DNA of 64,000 nucleotides, from positions 41,595 to 105,594 of the forward strand of contig NZ_JAPNLJ010000028.1 of NCBI RefSeq assembly GCF_026627445.1, given 5' to 3'. Made by a program: the position numbers and the translations under genes. Shown piece by piece: positions 1-8,851 of this stretch. A model generated the notes under the pieces. That model worked only from the letters and a program-made list of their open reading frames with translations, did no database searches and was not told the origin of the DNA. Source of the DNA: Streptomyces sp. H27-H1. GTDB taxonomy: Bacteria > Actinomycetota > Actinomycetes > Streptomycetales > Streptomycetaceae. Position 1 is the stretch's first letter. Each line of letters opens with the position of its first letter.

Positions 1-2059
1 CGCTGTCGGCCAGGGCCGTCTTCGTGTACTGGGCCCAGATCCGGGCCGGGTAGCCGCCGCCCCCGATGCGGGCCTCGCCGAGGGCTCCGTAGAGGGGCTC
101 CAGGGAGCCGGTGTCCGGGTCCTGACCCATCATCGACACGACCGTGACCAGGTCCGGGGTGTACGCCGCGAACCAGGCCGAGCGGTCCAGTTCGCCGGTC
201 CCCGTCTTGCCCGCGGCCGGGTGGCCGGCGGCCAGGGCGGCCGTACCGGTGCCGTTGTCCACGACGCTGACCAGCATGGACGTGGTGGTGTCGGCGGCTT
301 CGCGACTGACGGCTTGGGACGGGTCGCGCTGGGGGAGCGGGACGGTGTCCCCCTCCTTGGCGATCTTCTCCACGAAGGTGTGCGGCGTGTGCCGCCCGTG
401 GGCGGCGAGGGTCGCGTAGGCCTGGGTCATGTCCAGGACGCTGGCCTGCATCGTGCCCAGCGCCATGGCCGGTCCCGCGTCGAAGTTCGGGGTGTTCTCG
501 GGGATGCCGAGGGCGATGGCGGTCTGCTTGACCTTGTCGGTGCCGGCGTCGATGACCATCTGGGCGAAGACGGTGTTGACGGAGAGGTCGGTGGCGGTGT
601 TGACGGTGATGTTGCCGTAGCTGATCTGCCCCTCGTTCTCCGGGGCGTAGGGGATGCGGGTGCCGACGACGCGCCGCTTGTTGTCGCCGTTGTAGATCGT
701 GTACGGGGTGATCGTGCGGCCGTCCTGGGTGCGGGAGTCGTTCTGCACGGCGGAGGCGAAGACGAACGGCTTGAAGGTGGAGGCCACTTGGTAGTCGTGC
801 CGGGTGGCGTTGTTGACGAACTGCTTGGTGTAGTCGATGCCGCCGTACATGGCGACGACCTTGCCTGAGGCCGGGTCGATGGAGACGGCCCCGGTGCGTA
901 CGACGCGGTCCGCCTTGCGCTTCTCGGGGTCGAGCTCGCTGACCATCTTGTCGTCGACGGCGTCGACCATGGCGCCCTGGCGGGTCTTGTCGATGGTCGT
1001 GGTGATGCGGTAGCCGCCCTCGGCGAGGGTCTTGTCGGCGAGGATCTTGTTCTCGACGATGTAGTCCTTGATGGCCTCGACGAGGTAGCCGCGCTGTCCG
1101 GAGAGGCCGGCGGCGGGGCGGACCTTGCCGGGTTCGGGGAACTGGGTGGTCGCGCGTGCGGCGGCGGTCATCCAGCCCTTCTTGACCATGCCGTCGAGTA
1201 CGTAGTTCCAGCGGGCGAGGGCCCGGGCGCGGCCCTGGGGGTGGGCGACGACGTCGAAGGCGCTGGGGGAGTTGAGGAGGGTGGCGAGGTAGGCGCCCTC
1301 GGCGGTGGTGAGCCTGCCGACGTCCTTGCCGTAGTAGGCCTGGGCGGCGGCCTGGATGCCGTAGGCGTTCCGGCCGAAGTAACTGGTGTTCAGATAGCCC
1401 TCGAGGATGTAGTCCTTCGACTTCTCACGACCGAGTTTGATCGCGATGAAGAACTCCTTCACCTTCCGCTTGATCGTCTGTTCCTGGCCCAGGTAGTAGT
1501 TCTTGACGTACTGCTGGGTGATGGTCGAACCGGACTGGGTGCCCTTGCCGGTCGCGGTGTTCCAGGCGGCGCGCAGCATCGCCGTGGGGTCGACCGCCCG
1601 TTCGGAGTAGAAGTCGCGGTCCTCGGCGGCCAGTACGGTCTCCTGGACGGTCCGGGGGATCTGGGAGAGCGGCACGTTGACGCGGTTGACCTCGCCGTCG
1701 CGGGCGAGCTGGGAGCCGTCGCTGTAGAGGTAGAGGTTGGACTGGGCCACGGCGGCCGCGTTGGCGGGCGGGATGTGCACCAGCAGGTAGCCGGCCACGA
1801 GGGCGCCGCCGAGGAGCAGGGCGAACAGCAGGAACGCCCCCAGGACCATGCGCCAGGTCGGCAGGATCCGGCGCCAGCCGGTGCGCTTGCGCCTGGCCTT
1901 CTTGGCCGCCTTCGCCTGCTCCTTCTGCGCCTTCTTGGCTTCTCTTGCGGTCGCCGGCGGCCCGGGTCGCGGGGGTGCTCCGGCGCCCGTCGCCTGCTGT
2001 CCGTCGGGGGTGTCGGGATCGCGAGGCGTCCATCCGGGCGGTGGTGACGGGTCGCTCAT
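1..2059 (-). CDS. Class A penicillin-binding protein (transglycosylase/transpeptidase), C-terminus beyond window
   Basis: Bifunctional peptidoglycan synthase acting outside the membrane: it polymerises lipid II glycan chains (GT51) and cross-links the peptides. Read on the minus strand from an ATG at 2059. A cytoplasmic, basic, Lys/Ala-rich N-terminus (residues about 30-55) precedes one membrane helix (about 60-85). The GT51 domain shows AAEDRDFYSE and SGSTITQQYVKN. The transpeptidase domain shows the SxxK serine in ASTFKPF, the SVN motif in DLSVNTVF, and KTGTGE. About 686 codons are visible and the C-terminal tail is cut by the window edge. It diverges from the ABC exporter operon, sharing the 2060-2244 gap. 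The family call is very secure; which paralogue it is cannot be told from here. Confidence 0.95.
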   Translation of the reverse strand, partial: MSDPSPPPGWTPRDPDTPDGQQATGAGAPPRPGPPATAREAKKAQKEQAKAAKKARRKRTGWRRILPTWRMVLGAFLLFALLLGGALVAGYLLVHIPPANAAAVAQSNLYLYSDGSQLARDGEVNRVNVPLSQIPRTVQETVLAAEDRDFYSERAVDPTAMLRAAWNTATGKGTQSGSTITQQYVKNYYLGQEQTIKRKVKEFFIAIKLGREKSKDYILEGYLNTSYFGRNAYGIQAAAQAYYGKDVGRLTTAEGAYLATLLNSPSAFDVVAHPQGRARALARWNYVLDGMVKKGWMTAAARATTQFPEPGKVRPAAGLSGQRGYLVEAIKDYIVENKILADKTLAEGGYRITTTIDKTRQGAMVDAVDDKMVSELDPEKRKADRVVRTGAVSIDPASGKVVAMYGGIDYTKQFVNNATRHDYQVASTFKPFVFASAVQNDSRTQDGRTITPYTIYNGDNKRRVVGTRIPYAPENEGQISYGNITVNTATDLSVNTVFAQMVIDAGTDKVKQTAIALGIPENTPNFDAGPAMALGTMQASVLDMTQAYATLAAHGRHTPHTFVEKIAKEGDTVPLPQRDPSQAVSREAADTTTSMLVSVVDNGTGTAALAAGHPAAGKTGTGELDRSAWFAAYTPDLVTVVSMMGQDPDTGSLEPLYGALGEARIGGGGYPARIWAQYTKTALADS

Positions 2060-2244
2060 CTCCGGGACTCCTCGGCGCCGTACGAAATATCCACATCTGT
2101 ACCTCATGCTGTCTACCCGATGGCCGCCGGTTCCGCTCCGGACGGGCGTAAATCGTTCGCGTGGATCGCCCCTCCGCACTAAGCTCGCGCGCTTTGGCCG
2201 ACGTAGGAACGACGCAGCAACGACGTGGGAAACGGAGGGATGCG

Positions 2245-3081
2245 GTGCGCCAGCCGGTGGTTCGGAGATCCGGGCTCTACGGAGCGGTCGCGGCCGGGGG
2301 TTTTCGCAGGTACGCGACCTACGGGACGGCTACCGCGGCCGGGGTGTTCACCAACACCGCGTTCGGTTTCATCCTCGCCTACACGTACATCGCGCTCTGG
2401 GACGAGCGGCCCGGACTCGGCGGCTACGACCAGTCCGAGGCCCTCACCTTCATGTGGGTCAGTCAGGCGCTGCTCGCCGCGGGCGCGTTGATCGGCGGCG
2501 GCTTCCAGGAGGAGTTCCAAGAACGCGTCCGTACGGGTGACATCGCCGTCGACCTGTACCGTCCGGCCGATCTGCAGCTGTGGTGGCTCGCGGGCGATCT
2601 GGGCCGGGCGGCGTTTCAACTCCTGGGCCGGGGCGTAGTACCGCTGGTGGTCGGCGCTCTCGCCTTCCAGCTGGCGCTGCCCACCGCTCCGCTGCGCTGG
2701 CTCCTCTTCCTGGTCTCCGTGTTCCTCGGGCTGGTGGTGAGCTTCGCGCTGCGCTACCTGCTGGGGCTGGCGGCGTTCTGGCTGATGGACGGGGCCGGGA
2801 TCAACATGATGGCCACCGTCGTCTCCATCTTCTTCTCCGGGATGCTGCTGCCGCTGACCGTGTTCCCGGGCGGCTTCGGGGAGTTCGTCCGTGTCCTGCC
2901 CTGGGCGGCGATGCTCCAGGTGCCGGTGGACGTACTGCTCGGCGGGGGCGCCGGAGGCGCCGGGGCCGCGAGTACGGCGGGCGCGATGGGTTTCCAGGCC
3001 GCGTGGGCGGTGGTGCTGCTCGGGCTGGGCCGGCTGCTGCAGGCGGCCGCGACGCGGAAGGTGGTGGTTCAGGGTGGCTGA
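2245..3081 (+). CDS. ABC-2 type exporter permease (ABC2_membrane_6/DUF990-like), first subunit
   Basis: Integral membrane subunit of an ABC exporter, 278 aa. I chose the GTG at 2245 because a GGAGGG box at 2234-2239 lies just upstream; an in-frame start at 2161 would add a 28-residue tail that looks non-coding. The protein has about six hydrophobic segments, starting with YATYGTATAAGVFTNTAFGF, and a short amphipathic region with EEFQERVRTGDIAVDLYRP that is typical of this family. It is the first gene of a tight three-gene operon (permease, permease, ATPase), overlapping the next gene by 8 nt. Family members are usually called daunorubicin-type or uncharacterised exporters; the substrate cannot be inferred. 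Confidence 0.88.
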   Translation: MRQPVVRRSGLYGAVAAGGFRRYATYGTATAAGVFTNTAFGFILAYTYIALWDERPGLGGYDQSEALTFMWVSQALLAAGALIGGGFQEEFQERVRTGDIAVDLYRPADLQLWWLAGDLGRAAFQLLGRGVVPLVVGALAFQLALPTAPLRWLLFLVSVFLGLVVSFALRYLLGLAAFWLMDGAGINMMATVVSIFFSGMLLPLTVFPGGFGEFVRVLPWAAMLQVPVDVLLGGGAGGAGAASTAGAMGFQAAWAVVLLGLGRLLQAAATRKVVVQGG

Positions 3082-4018
3082 GCGGGTCGTGGAGGGGCCG
3101 GCCGCAGGTTCTGCCGGGAGAGGGCCGGGCACCGCAGGAGCGGCCGGGACGACTGCCGTACGTGACCCGGCGGCCGCCGCTCCGCCCTTGGCCGTCCCGG
3201 AACGCAGCCGGCTCCTGGAAGGGCTGCGCGGCTACGGCCTGATCGTCGCGATGTGGATCCGGTCGACGATGACGTACCGCACGTCCTTCTTCCTCTCCAC
3301 CTTCGGCAACGCGGCGATCACCCTCCTGGACTTCGTCGCGATCACCATCATGTTCTCCCACGTCGACGAGCTGGGAGGCTTCACGCTGCCCGAGATCGCC
3401 CTGCTGTACGGGTCCTGCTCGGCCTCCCTGGGCCTCGCCGACCTGCTGCTCGGCAACACCGACCGGATCGGCTCCCGGATCCGTGACGGCTCTCTCGACA
3501 CCATGCTGGTCCGCCCGGTCCCGGTGCTCGCCCAGGTGGCGGCCGACCGGTTCGCGCTGCGCCGGCTGGGGCGGATCGCGCAGGGACTCGGAGTGCTGGG
3601 GTGGGCGATCTCGGACCTGGACCAGCTGCACTGGACCGTCGCGAAAGTACTGATGGTGCCCGTGATGATCACGGCCGGGGCGGCGATCTTCGGCGCGGTG
3701 ATGGTGGCCGGGGCGTCCTTCCAATTCCTCGCCGGGGACGCCGCCGAGGTGCAGAACTCCTTCACCTACGGCGGCTGCACCATGCTCCAGTACCCGCCGA
3801 CCGTCTTCGCGAAGGACCTGCTGCGCGGGGTGACCTTCATCGTGCCGCTCGCCTTCGTCAACTGGCTGCCCGCGCTGTACGTGCTGGGCCGACCCGATCC
3901 GCTGGGGCTGCCGGAGTGGGTGGCCTTCGCCAGCCCGCTGGTGGCCTTCGTGGTGTTCCTCCCCGCGTCGCTGGCCTGGCGCGCGGGGGTCCGTTCGTAC
4001 CGCAGCACCGGGAGCTGA
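3074..4018 (+). CDS. ABC-2 type exporter permease (ABC2_membrane_6/DUF990-like), second subunit
   Basis: Second membrane subunit of the same exporter, 314 aa from the GTG at 3074, which overlaps the stop of the first permease (TGA 3079-3081) and implies translational coupling. About 45 residues of Gly/Ala/Pro-rich cytoplasmic leader precede the first membrane segment. The conserved element RIGSRIRDGSLDTMLVRPVP is the counterpart of the DIAVDLYRP element in the first subunit, so the two permeases are related and probably form a heterodimer. The ATPase gene starts 6 nt downstream. The longer reading frame from 2891 is out-of-frame sequence of the first gene and is rejected. Confidence 0.87.
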   Translation: MAERVVEGPAAGSAGRGPGTAGAAGTTAVRDPAAAAPPLAVPERSRLLEGLRGYGLIVAMWIRSTMTYRTSFFLSTFGNAAITLLDFVAITIMFSHVDELGGFTLPEIALLYGSCSASLGLADLLLGNTDRIGSRIRDGSLDTMLVRPVPVLAQVAADRFALRRLGRIAQGLGVLGWAISDLDQLHWTVAKVLMVPVMITAGAAIFGAVMVAGASFQFLAGDAAEVQNSFTYGGCTMLQYPPTVFAKDLLRGVTFIVPLAFVNWLPALYVLGRPDPLGLPEWVAFASPLVAFVVFLPASLAWRAGVRSYRSTGS

Positions 4019-4024
4019 GCAGAC

Positions 4025-5002
4025 GTGTCGGATGCGCTGATTTCATTGGACGGGGTCGAGAAGGTCTTCGACGTACGGCGCCGGGTGGGCCTGGTACGCC
4101 GGGAGAAACGTCAGGTCAGGGCCGTGGACGGGATCAGCTTCGAGGTGGCTCGGGGCGAGATGGTCGGCTACATCGGACCCAACGGCGCCGGTAAGTCGAC
4201 GACCATCAAGATGCTGACCGGGATCCTCACCCCGAGCGGCGGCCGGCTGCGCGTCGCCGGCATCGATCCCTCGCGGGAGCGGCTGCGCCTCGCGCACCGG
4301 ATCGGCGTGGTGTTCGGACAGCGCACGACGCTGTGGTGGGACCTGCCGCTGAAGGACTCCTACGGGCTGATGCGGCGGATGTACCGGATCCCGGCGGCCC
4401 GGTTCGCGCAGAACATGGAGCGCTGCGTGGAGCGGCTCGACCTCGCCGAGCTGCTCGACGTACCCGTACGGCAGCTGTCGCTGGGGCAGCGGATGCGCGG
4501 GGACATCGCGGCGGCGCTGCTGCACGACCCCGACGTGCTGTACCTGGACGAGCCCACGATCGGGCTGGACGTGGTGAGCAAGGCGAGCGTACGGGGCTTC
4601 CTGCGGGAGCTGAACGAGGAGCTCGGCACCACGGTGCTGCTGACCACCCACGATCTCCAGGACATCGAGCAGCTGTGCGAGCGGGTGATGGTGATCGACC
4701 ACGGGCGGCTGGTGTACGACGGCTCACTGGGCGGGCTGCACACGGCCGACGGTGCGGACGGTGCGGTGGTGAGCGAGCGGACGCTGGTGGTGGACCTGGA
4801 GCGGGAGCTCCCGCCGATCGAGGTGGCGGGGGCGCGGGTGGTGAAGGTGGAGGGTGCGCGGCAGTGGCTGGCATTCCCGGCGCGTGCTTCGGCGGCTCCG
4901 CTGGTGGCCGCGGTGGCGGCGGAGTACCCGCTGCTGGACCTGTCGGTGCGGGAGCCGGACATCGAGGACGTGATCGCGCGGATGTACGCGGGGCGGGGTT
5001 AG
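4025..5002 (+). CDS. ABC exporter ATP-binding subunit (DrrA-like)
   Basis: Cytoplasmic ATPase that powers the preceding two permeases, 325 aa from a GTG. Walker A is GPNGAGKST (residues 51-59), the signature is LSLGQ (151-155), Walker B is VLYLDEPTIGLD (171-182), and the switch histidine is in LLTTHDLQD. The last 80 residues carry the variable C-terminal domain common in DrrA-like exporters. Lying 6 nt downstream of permease 2, it completes the operon. In this family these sets move small amphipathic molecules or antibiotics; the substrate is not visible here. Confidence 0.93.
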   Translation: MSDALISLDGVEKVFDVRRRVGLVRREKRQVRAVDGISFEVARGEMVGYIGPNGAGKSTTIKMLTGILTPSGGRLRVAGIDPSRERLRLAHRIGVVFGQRTTLWWDLPLKDSYGLMRRMYRIPAARFAQNMERCVERLDLAELLDVPVRQLSLGQRMRGDIAAALLHDPDVLYLDEPTIGLDVVSKASVRGFLRELNEELGTTVLLTTHDLQDIEQLCERVMVIDHGRLVYDGSLGGLHTADGADGAVVSERTLVVDLERELPPIEVAGARVVKVEGARQWLAFPARASAAPLVAAVAAEYPLLDLSVREPDIEDVIARMYAGRG

Positions 5003-5114
5003 GGGGCGGAGTTGAGGGGCGGGTGAAGGGGCGGGGTTAAATCAGGGACAACCCTGAGCCGGAGCGGGGTCGGGGCCGTACCGCTCTCCGGGGTGACTGC
5101 ATAGGCTGGTCCAC

Positions 5115-5909
5115 ATGAGTGACGAGCGGCCTGAGAAGCCCTTGCCCGAGAAGGCGTTGTCCGAGAAAGCGGTGTCCGAGCAGGCGTCGCCCGCGGGACC
5201 GTCGCCGCAAGGACCGCCGGCCGAAGGGCCGCTGCCGGCGCTGAGGGCGTCGGACGCGGACCGCGAGCGGGTGGTGGACCGGCTGCGGGACGCCGTCGCC
5301 GAGGGCCGGCTCGACATGGACGAGTTCGAGGAACGACTGGACGCGGCCTACCGGTCCCGTACGTACGCGGAGCTCGAACCGCTGACGAGGGATCTGCCCG
5401 CGCTCGGCGCGACGGCCCCGCTGGCGGCCGCGCCGACTGCTCCGGGCGGGCTGACCAAGGCGGTGCCGGCGGGGTCGGACGCGGCCTGGCCGGCCCGGAT
5501 CGTGGGCGGCGGCGGAGCGGCGGGCGGCCCGGCCATGGCCGTGGCGGTCATGTCGGGCTTCCAGCGCAAGGGCAACTGGACCATGCCCGCCCGTTTCCAC
5601 GCGGTGGCGTTCTGGGGCGGCGGTGAGATCGACCTGCGCGAGGCGAACTTCGCGCAGCGGGAGGTCGTGATCAACTGCGTCGCCATCATGGGCGGCATCC
5701 AGATCACCGTGCCGCCGGGCGTCGAGGTCGACGTGCGCGGCATCGGCGTGATGGGCGGCTTCGACCAGCGCGACAGCCCCGGCCCGGTGGAGCCGGGGGC
5801 TCCGCGGGTGGTCGTGACGGGCCTCGCCTTCTGGGGCGGGGTCGAGGTGAAGGTGAAGCCGCCGAAGCAGCGGTCGGTCTCGAAGCAGAAGCCGCGCAAG
5901 GAGCTGTAG
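5115..5909 (+). CDS. DUF1707 domain protein with LiaF-like C-terminal domain
   Basis: Streptomycetes carry many proteins with this N-terminal domain; their role is unknown. The 264-aa product starts at an ATG after a Pro/Glu/Lys-rich leader. DUF1707 spans about residues 44-96 with the hallmark RASDADRERVVDRLRDA and LDMDEFEERLDAAY. After a Gly/Ala/Pro linker the C-terminal half (about 140-250) has glycine-punctuated short strands, such as FWGGGEIDLREANF, IMGGIQITVPPG and FWGGVEVKVKP, resembling the beta-helical domain of LiaF-type cell-envelope stress proteins. There is no membrane segment, so it is probably cytosolic. It is a single-gene unit ended by a strong hairpin at 5934-5977. Confidence 0.85.
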   Translation: MSDERPEKPLPEKALSEKAVSEQASPAGPSPQGPPAEGPLPALRASDADRERVVDRLRDAVAEGRLDMDEFEERLDAAYRSRTYAELEPLTRDLPALGATAPLAAAPTAPGGLTKAVPAGSDAAWPARIVGGGGAAGGPAMAVAVMSGFQRKGNWTMPARFHAVAFWGGGEIDLREANFAQREVVINCVAIMGGIQITVPPGVEVDVRGIGVMGGFDQRDSPGPVEPGAPRVVVTGLAFWGGVEVKVKPPKQRSVSKQKPRKEL

Positions 5910-5933
5910 GGGACACGTTCCAGGGGCTTGGCT

Positions 5934-5977
5934 CCCGGGACCCTGCCCGGGGCTCGGTTCCCGGGCAGGGTCCCGGG
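5934..5977 (+). terminator. Perfect 18-bp hairpin downstream of the DUF1707 gene
   Basis: Two perfectly complementary 18-base arms at 5934-5951 and 5960-5977 (beginning CCCGGGACCCTGCC) enclose an 8-base loop. There is no T tract, which is common for Streptomyces terminators. The position, 25 nt after the stop and before the next promoter, suits a transcription terminator. Confidence 0.75.
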
Positions 5978-6105
5978 GCAGACGGGGGACGCAGACGGGC
6001 GACGAGTACGGCGCGCCGGGAACTCCCCGGGCGCCCCGGGAGTCGGATGCTAGGGAGTCGGACGCATCGCGGACGAAACCGTCGCCCGGGGGAAGGCAGG
6101 AGCAC

Positions 6106-7461
6106 GTGGAGCAGGGCAGCACGACGGCTACGGCTGAGGCGCAGGCTTCGTCGACGGCGCAGGACGCGTCGGCGAAGGCTGCCGCGGCGGCACGGGGCGG
6201 CTTCGTGTTCAGCGAGGCGGACGAGGAGCGCCGGCGCGGAGTCCGCCGGATGAAGCGGACCGCCACCGGCCTGCTGATCCTGGTCGCGCTGATCTACGTA
6301 GCGGCGAAGTGGGCGGAGCACGCGGGCGCGGGCGGCTGGACCGGGTACGTCGCGGCCGGGGCCGAGGCGGGCATGGTCGGCGCGCTCGCGGACTGGTTCG
6401 CCGTCACCGCCCTCTTCCGGCGGCCACTCGGCCTGCCCATCCCGCACACCGCGATCATCCCGACCAAGAAGGACCAGCTCGGCGTCTCGCTCGGGGAGTT
6501 CGTCGGGGAGAACTTCCTCTCCGCCGACGTGGTGCGTACGAGGCTGCACGCCCTCGGCATCGGCGGCCGGCTCGGCGCCTGGCTGGCCGAGCCCGCGCAC
6601 GCCGACCGGGTCACGGCGGAGCTGGCCACGGCCCTGCGCGGGGCGCTGACAATCCTGCGGGACTCCGATGTGCAGGCCATCGTGGGCGAGGCGATCACGC
6701 GGCGGGCCGAGACGGCGGAGATCGCGCCGGGGATCGGCAAGACACTGGAGAAGGTCGTCGCGGACGGCGGCCACCGCCGGGTCGTGGACCTGGTGTGCGC
6801 GCGGGCGTACGACTGGCTGGTCACCCACGCCGAGTCGGTGGAGGCGGCGGTGCAGGGCGGGGCCCCCGGCTGGACCCCGAGATTCGTGGACCGCAAGGTC
6901 GGCGACCGCGTCTACAAGGAACTGCTCCGCTTCGTCCAGGAGATGCGGGACATGCCCGAGCATCCGGCGCGCGGGGCGGTGGACCGCTTCCTCGCGGACT
7001 TCGCGGCCGACCTCCAGTCGGACACGCAGACGCGGGCGCGGGTGGAGCGGCTGAAGTCGGAGATCCTGCAGCGGGAGGAGATCCAGGACGTGATCGCCTC
7101 CACCTGGACGGCGGTCCGCTCCATGATCATCTCGGCGGCGGAGGACGAACGGAGCGCACTGCGCATGCGGGTCCGCTCCTCGCTGATGTCCCTGGGGGCC
7201 CGGCTGGCCACGGACGGCAGGCTCCAGGACAAGGTGGAGGGCTGGATCGAGGGCGCGATGGTGTACGTCGTCACCACGTACCGGACGGAGATCACCTCGC
7301 TGATCACGGACACGGTCGCGGGCTGGGACGCGGCGCACACCTCCCGCAAGATCGAGGCCCACATCGGCCGCGACCTCCAGTTCATCCGCATCAACGGCAC
7401 GGTGGTGGGCGCCTTGGCGGGTCTCGTGATCTACACGCTGTCGCGGGCGTTCGGCGCGTAG
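6106..7461 (+). CDS. DUF445 family membrane protein
   Basis: Conserved membrane protein of unknown function, 451 aa from a GTG. A cytoplasmic leader of about 50 residues is followed by TM1 (TGLLILVALIYVAAKWA). The DUF445 core then shows AGMVGALADWFAVTALFRRP and IPHTAIIPTKKDQLG, the most conserved block of the family. A long helical middle section rich in Glu/Arg follows, and a C-terminal TM (TVVGALAGLVIYTLSRAFGA) ends the protein. Length and layout match full-size members (YjiN/YheB type). It stands alone, with no obvious operon partner. Confidence 0.9.
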   Translation: MEQGSTTATAEAQASSTAQDASAKAAAAARGGFVFSEADEERRRGVRRMKRTATGLLILVALIYVAAKWAEHAGAGGWTGYVAAGAEAGMVGALADWFAVTALFRRPLGLPIPHTAIIPTKKDQLGVSLGEFVGENFLSADVVRTRLHALGIGGRLGAWLAEPAHADRVTAELATALRGALTILRDSDVQAIVGEAITRRAETAEIAPGIGKTLEKVVADGGHRRVVDLVCARAYDWLVTHAESVEAAVQGGAPGWTPRFVDRKVGDRVYKELLRFVQEMRDMPEHPARGAVDRFLADFAADLQSDTQTRARVERLKSEILQREEIQDVIASTWTAVRSMIISAAEDERSALRMRVRSSLMSLGARLATDGRLQDKVEGWIEGAMVYVVTTYRTEITSLITDTVAGWDAAHTSRKIEAHIGRDLQFIRINGTVVGALAGLVIYTLSRAFGA

Positions 7462-7559
7462 GGCGGCCTCCGGGCCGAGGCGTGCCGGTACGGGTACTCG
7501 TAGCGGCGCCGGGCGGCCGGCTGGGCAGGGGCGGGGGTGGCGGCAGGGGCGTCCGGGGG

Positions 7560-7859
7560 TCAGCCGCGGTCGGCGACGGCCCAGGACGCGGCGGCCACCA
7601 CGCCCGCGGCCCCGATGACCGCCGGCCACGCGCCGACCTTCTTCGCCAGCGGGTGCGCCCCGGCGAACCCGGCGAGGTACAGCGCTCCGAGCCCGGCCGC
7701 GGCGGGGGCGCCGCCGCGCTTGTGCCACTCCCGCCCGGCCACGATGCCCGCGGCGCCGAGTACGACACCGCCGAGCGGCCGCTTCTTGGTCCACCGGGCG
7801 ACGGCGTACCCGCCGACCAGACCGGCGGCCGCCACCACAGAGCTCGGAACCCGTGCCAT
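7560..7859 (-). CDS. Small hydrophobic membrane protein
   Basis: A 99-aa protein from the ATG at 7859, chosen because GGAGGAG lies just upstream on the minus strand; the longer frame from 7976 adds non-membrane sequence with no ribosome site. It begins MARVPSSVVAAAGLVGGYAV and contains three hydrophobic stretches separated by Lys/Arg-rich turns (RWTKKRP, EWHKRGG, LAKKVG), so probably three short membrane helices. I do not recognise a named family. It converges with the DUF445 gene and may follow the small membrane protein upstream on the same strand. Confidence 0.7.
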   Translation of the reverse strand: MARVPSSVVAAAGLVGGYAVARWTKKRPLGGVVLGAAGIVAGREWHKRGGAPAAAGLGALYLAGFAGAHPLAKKVGAWPAVIGAAGVVAAASWAVADRG

Positions 7860-7914
7860 GCCCAACTCCTCCACGTCATAAGCTCGTGCGAACGCCAGTC
7901 CTCGTCCCACGAGG

Positions 7915-8091
7915 CTAACGCGGTCCCCTGACCAGCCGTCGGGCACCCAGTGCACCGAGCACCAGCACGGCTCCACCGATCACCGGGGCCGGCACGGAGT
8001 CCCGTACGGTGCGAGGCAGGGCGGCCACCACACCCAAGACGAGCAGAAACGCGAGTGCGCACACGCCGCCGGTCCGAAGCAGTCTGTCCAC
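7915..8091 (-). CDS. Very small two-helix membrane protein (putative)
   Basis: Possible 58-aa product from a GTG at 8091; alternative in-frame ATGs at 8196 and 8232 would extend it. It has two hydrophobic stretches (GVCALAFLLVLGVVAAL and VIGGAVLVLGALGA) and a basic tail RRLVRGPR. It lies 55 nt before the next small membrane gene on the same strand, so the two may form a unit. The ribosome site is weak and no family is recognised, so this is tentative. Confidence 0.4.
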   Translation of the reverse strand: MDRLLRTGGVCALAFLLVLGVVAALPRTVRDSVPAPVIGGAVLVLGALGARRLVRGPR

Positions 8092-8308
8092 GTGCTGCTC
8101 AACGCGGCCGCCAGGCCGCCCGACACGGACCGCCCCGAGGGGATTTGTCGCACACTCGCCGGATCCGTGCGATGTCTGCGCGGGGAACCTGATGGGCATA
8201 AATTCAATCTCCCACCCAAAGGGGCAAACCACCTCGGCCCCTTCCGCCCCTTTCCCCTCCCTCTTCCCCCTCTCTCACTCCCCAATCAACACCAGGAGCA
8301 AGGACAAC

Positions 8309-8851
8309 GTGATCTGCTACGGACAGGCCGTCCTCGACCTCGCGGACGAACTGGTCGACGCCTACGCCGACGTCTTCTCCGCCCCGCCGTGGAACGAAGA
8401 CGAAGAAACCATTCGCCAGTTCGCCGCCCGCCTCCCGGCCGACGCCCGGCGCCGTGGATTCCGTACGGCCCTCGCCCAGTCCGCCACCGGCATCGACGGC
8501 TTCGCGACGGGCTGGATCACCCCGGCGGCCTTCCCGAAGAACCGTGGATACGCCCAGGTCGCGGCGCAGCTCGGGTCGGCCCGGGTAAAGGAACTCCTCT
8601 CCGGGGCGCTGGAGATAGACGAACTCGCCGTACGCCCCCACGCGCGCGGCCGCGGCACCGGCCGGGACCTCCTCACCGAGATCACCGCCGACGCCCCCGA
8701 CCGCCGAGCCTGGCTGCTGACCAGCCGACTGGCCAAGGAGACGGTGGCCACGTACCGCCGCCTGGGCTGGCACGAGGTAGAGCCCCTGCCGGGCACAAAG
8801 ACGGGCGTCATCGTCTTCCTGTCCCCGGAGCACCCGAACCGGGCGGCGTAG
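8309..8851 (+). CDS. GNAT family N-acetyltransferase
   Basis: Predicted acetyl-CoA-dependent acyltransferase of 180 aa. I chose the GTG at 8309 because AGGAG and AAGGAC lie just upstream and the conserved part starts here; the open frame continues upstream but looks non-coding. The GNAT acetyl-CoA site is visible as EIDELAVRPHARGRGTGRDL, that is, beta4 followed by the R-x-x-G-x-G/A pyrophosphate loop. The later segment TYRRLGWHEVEPLPGTKTGV is the usual C-terminal strand pair. The substrate cannot be inferred and the gene stands alone. Confidence 0.85.
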   Translation: MICYGQAVLDLADELVDAYADVFSAPPWNEDEETIRQFAARLPADARRRGFRTALAQSATGIDGFATGWITPAAFPKNRGYAQVAAQLGSARVKELLSGALEIDELAVRPHARGRGTGRDLLTEITADAPDRRAWLLTSRLAKETVATYRRLGWHEVEPLPGTKTGVIVFLSPEHPNRAA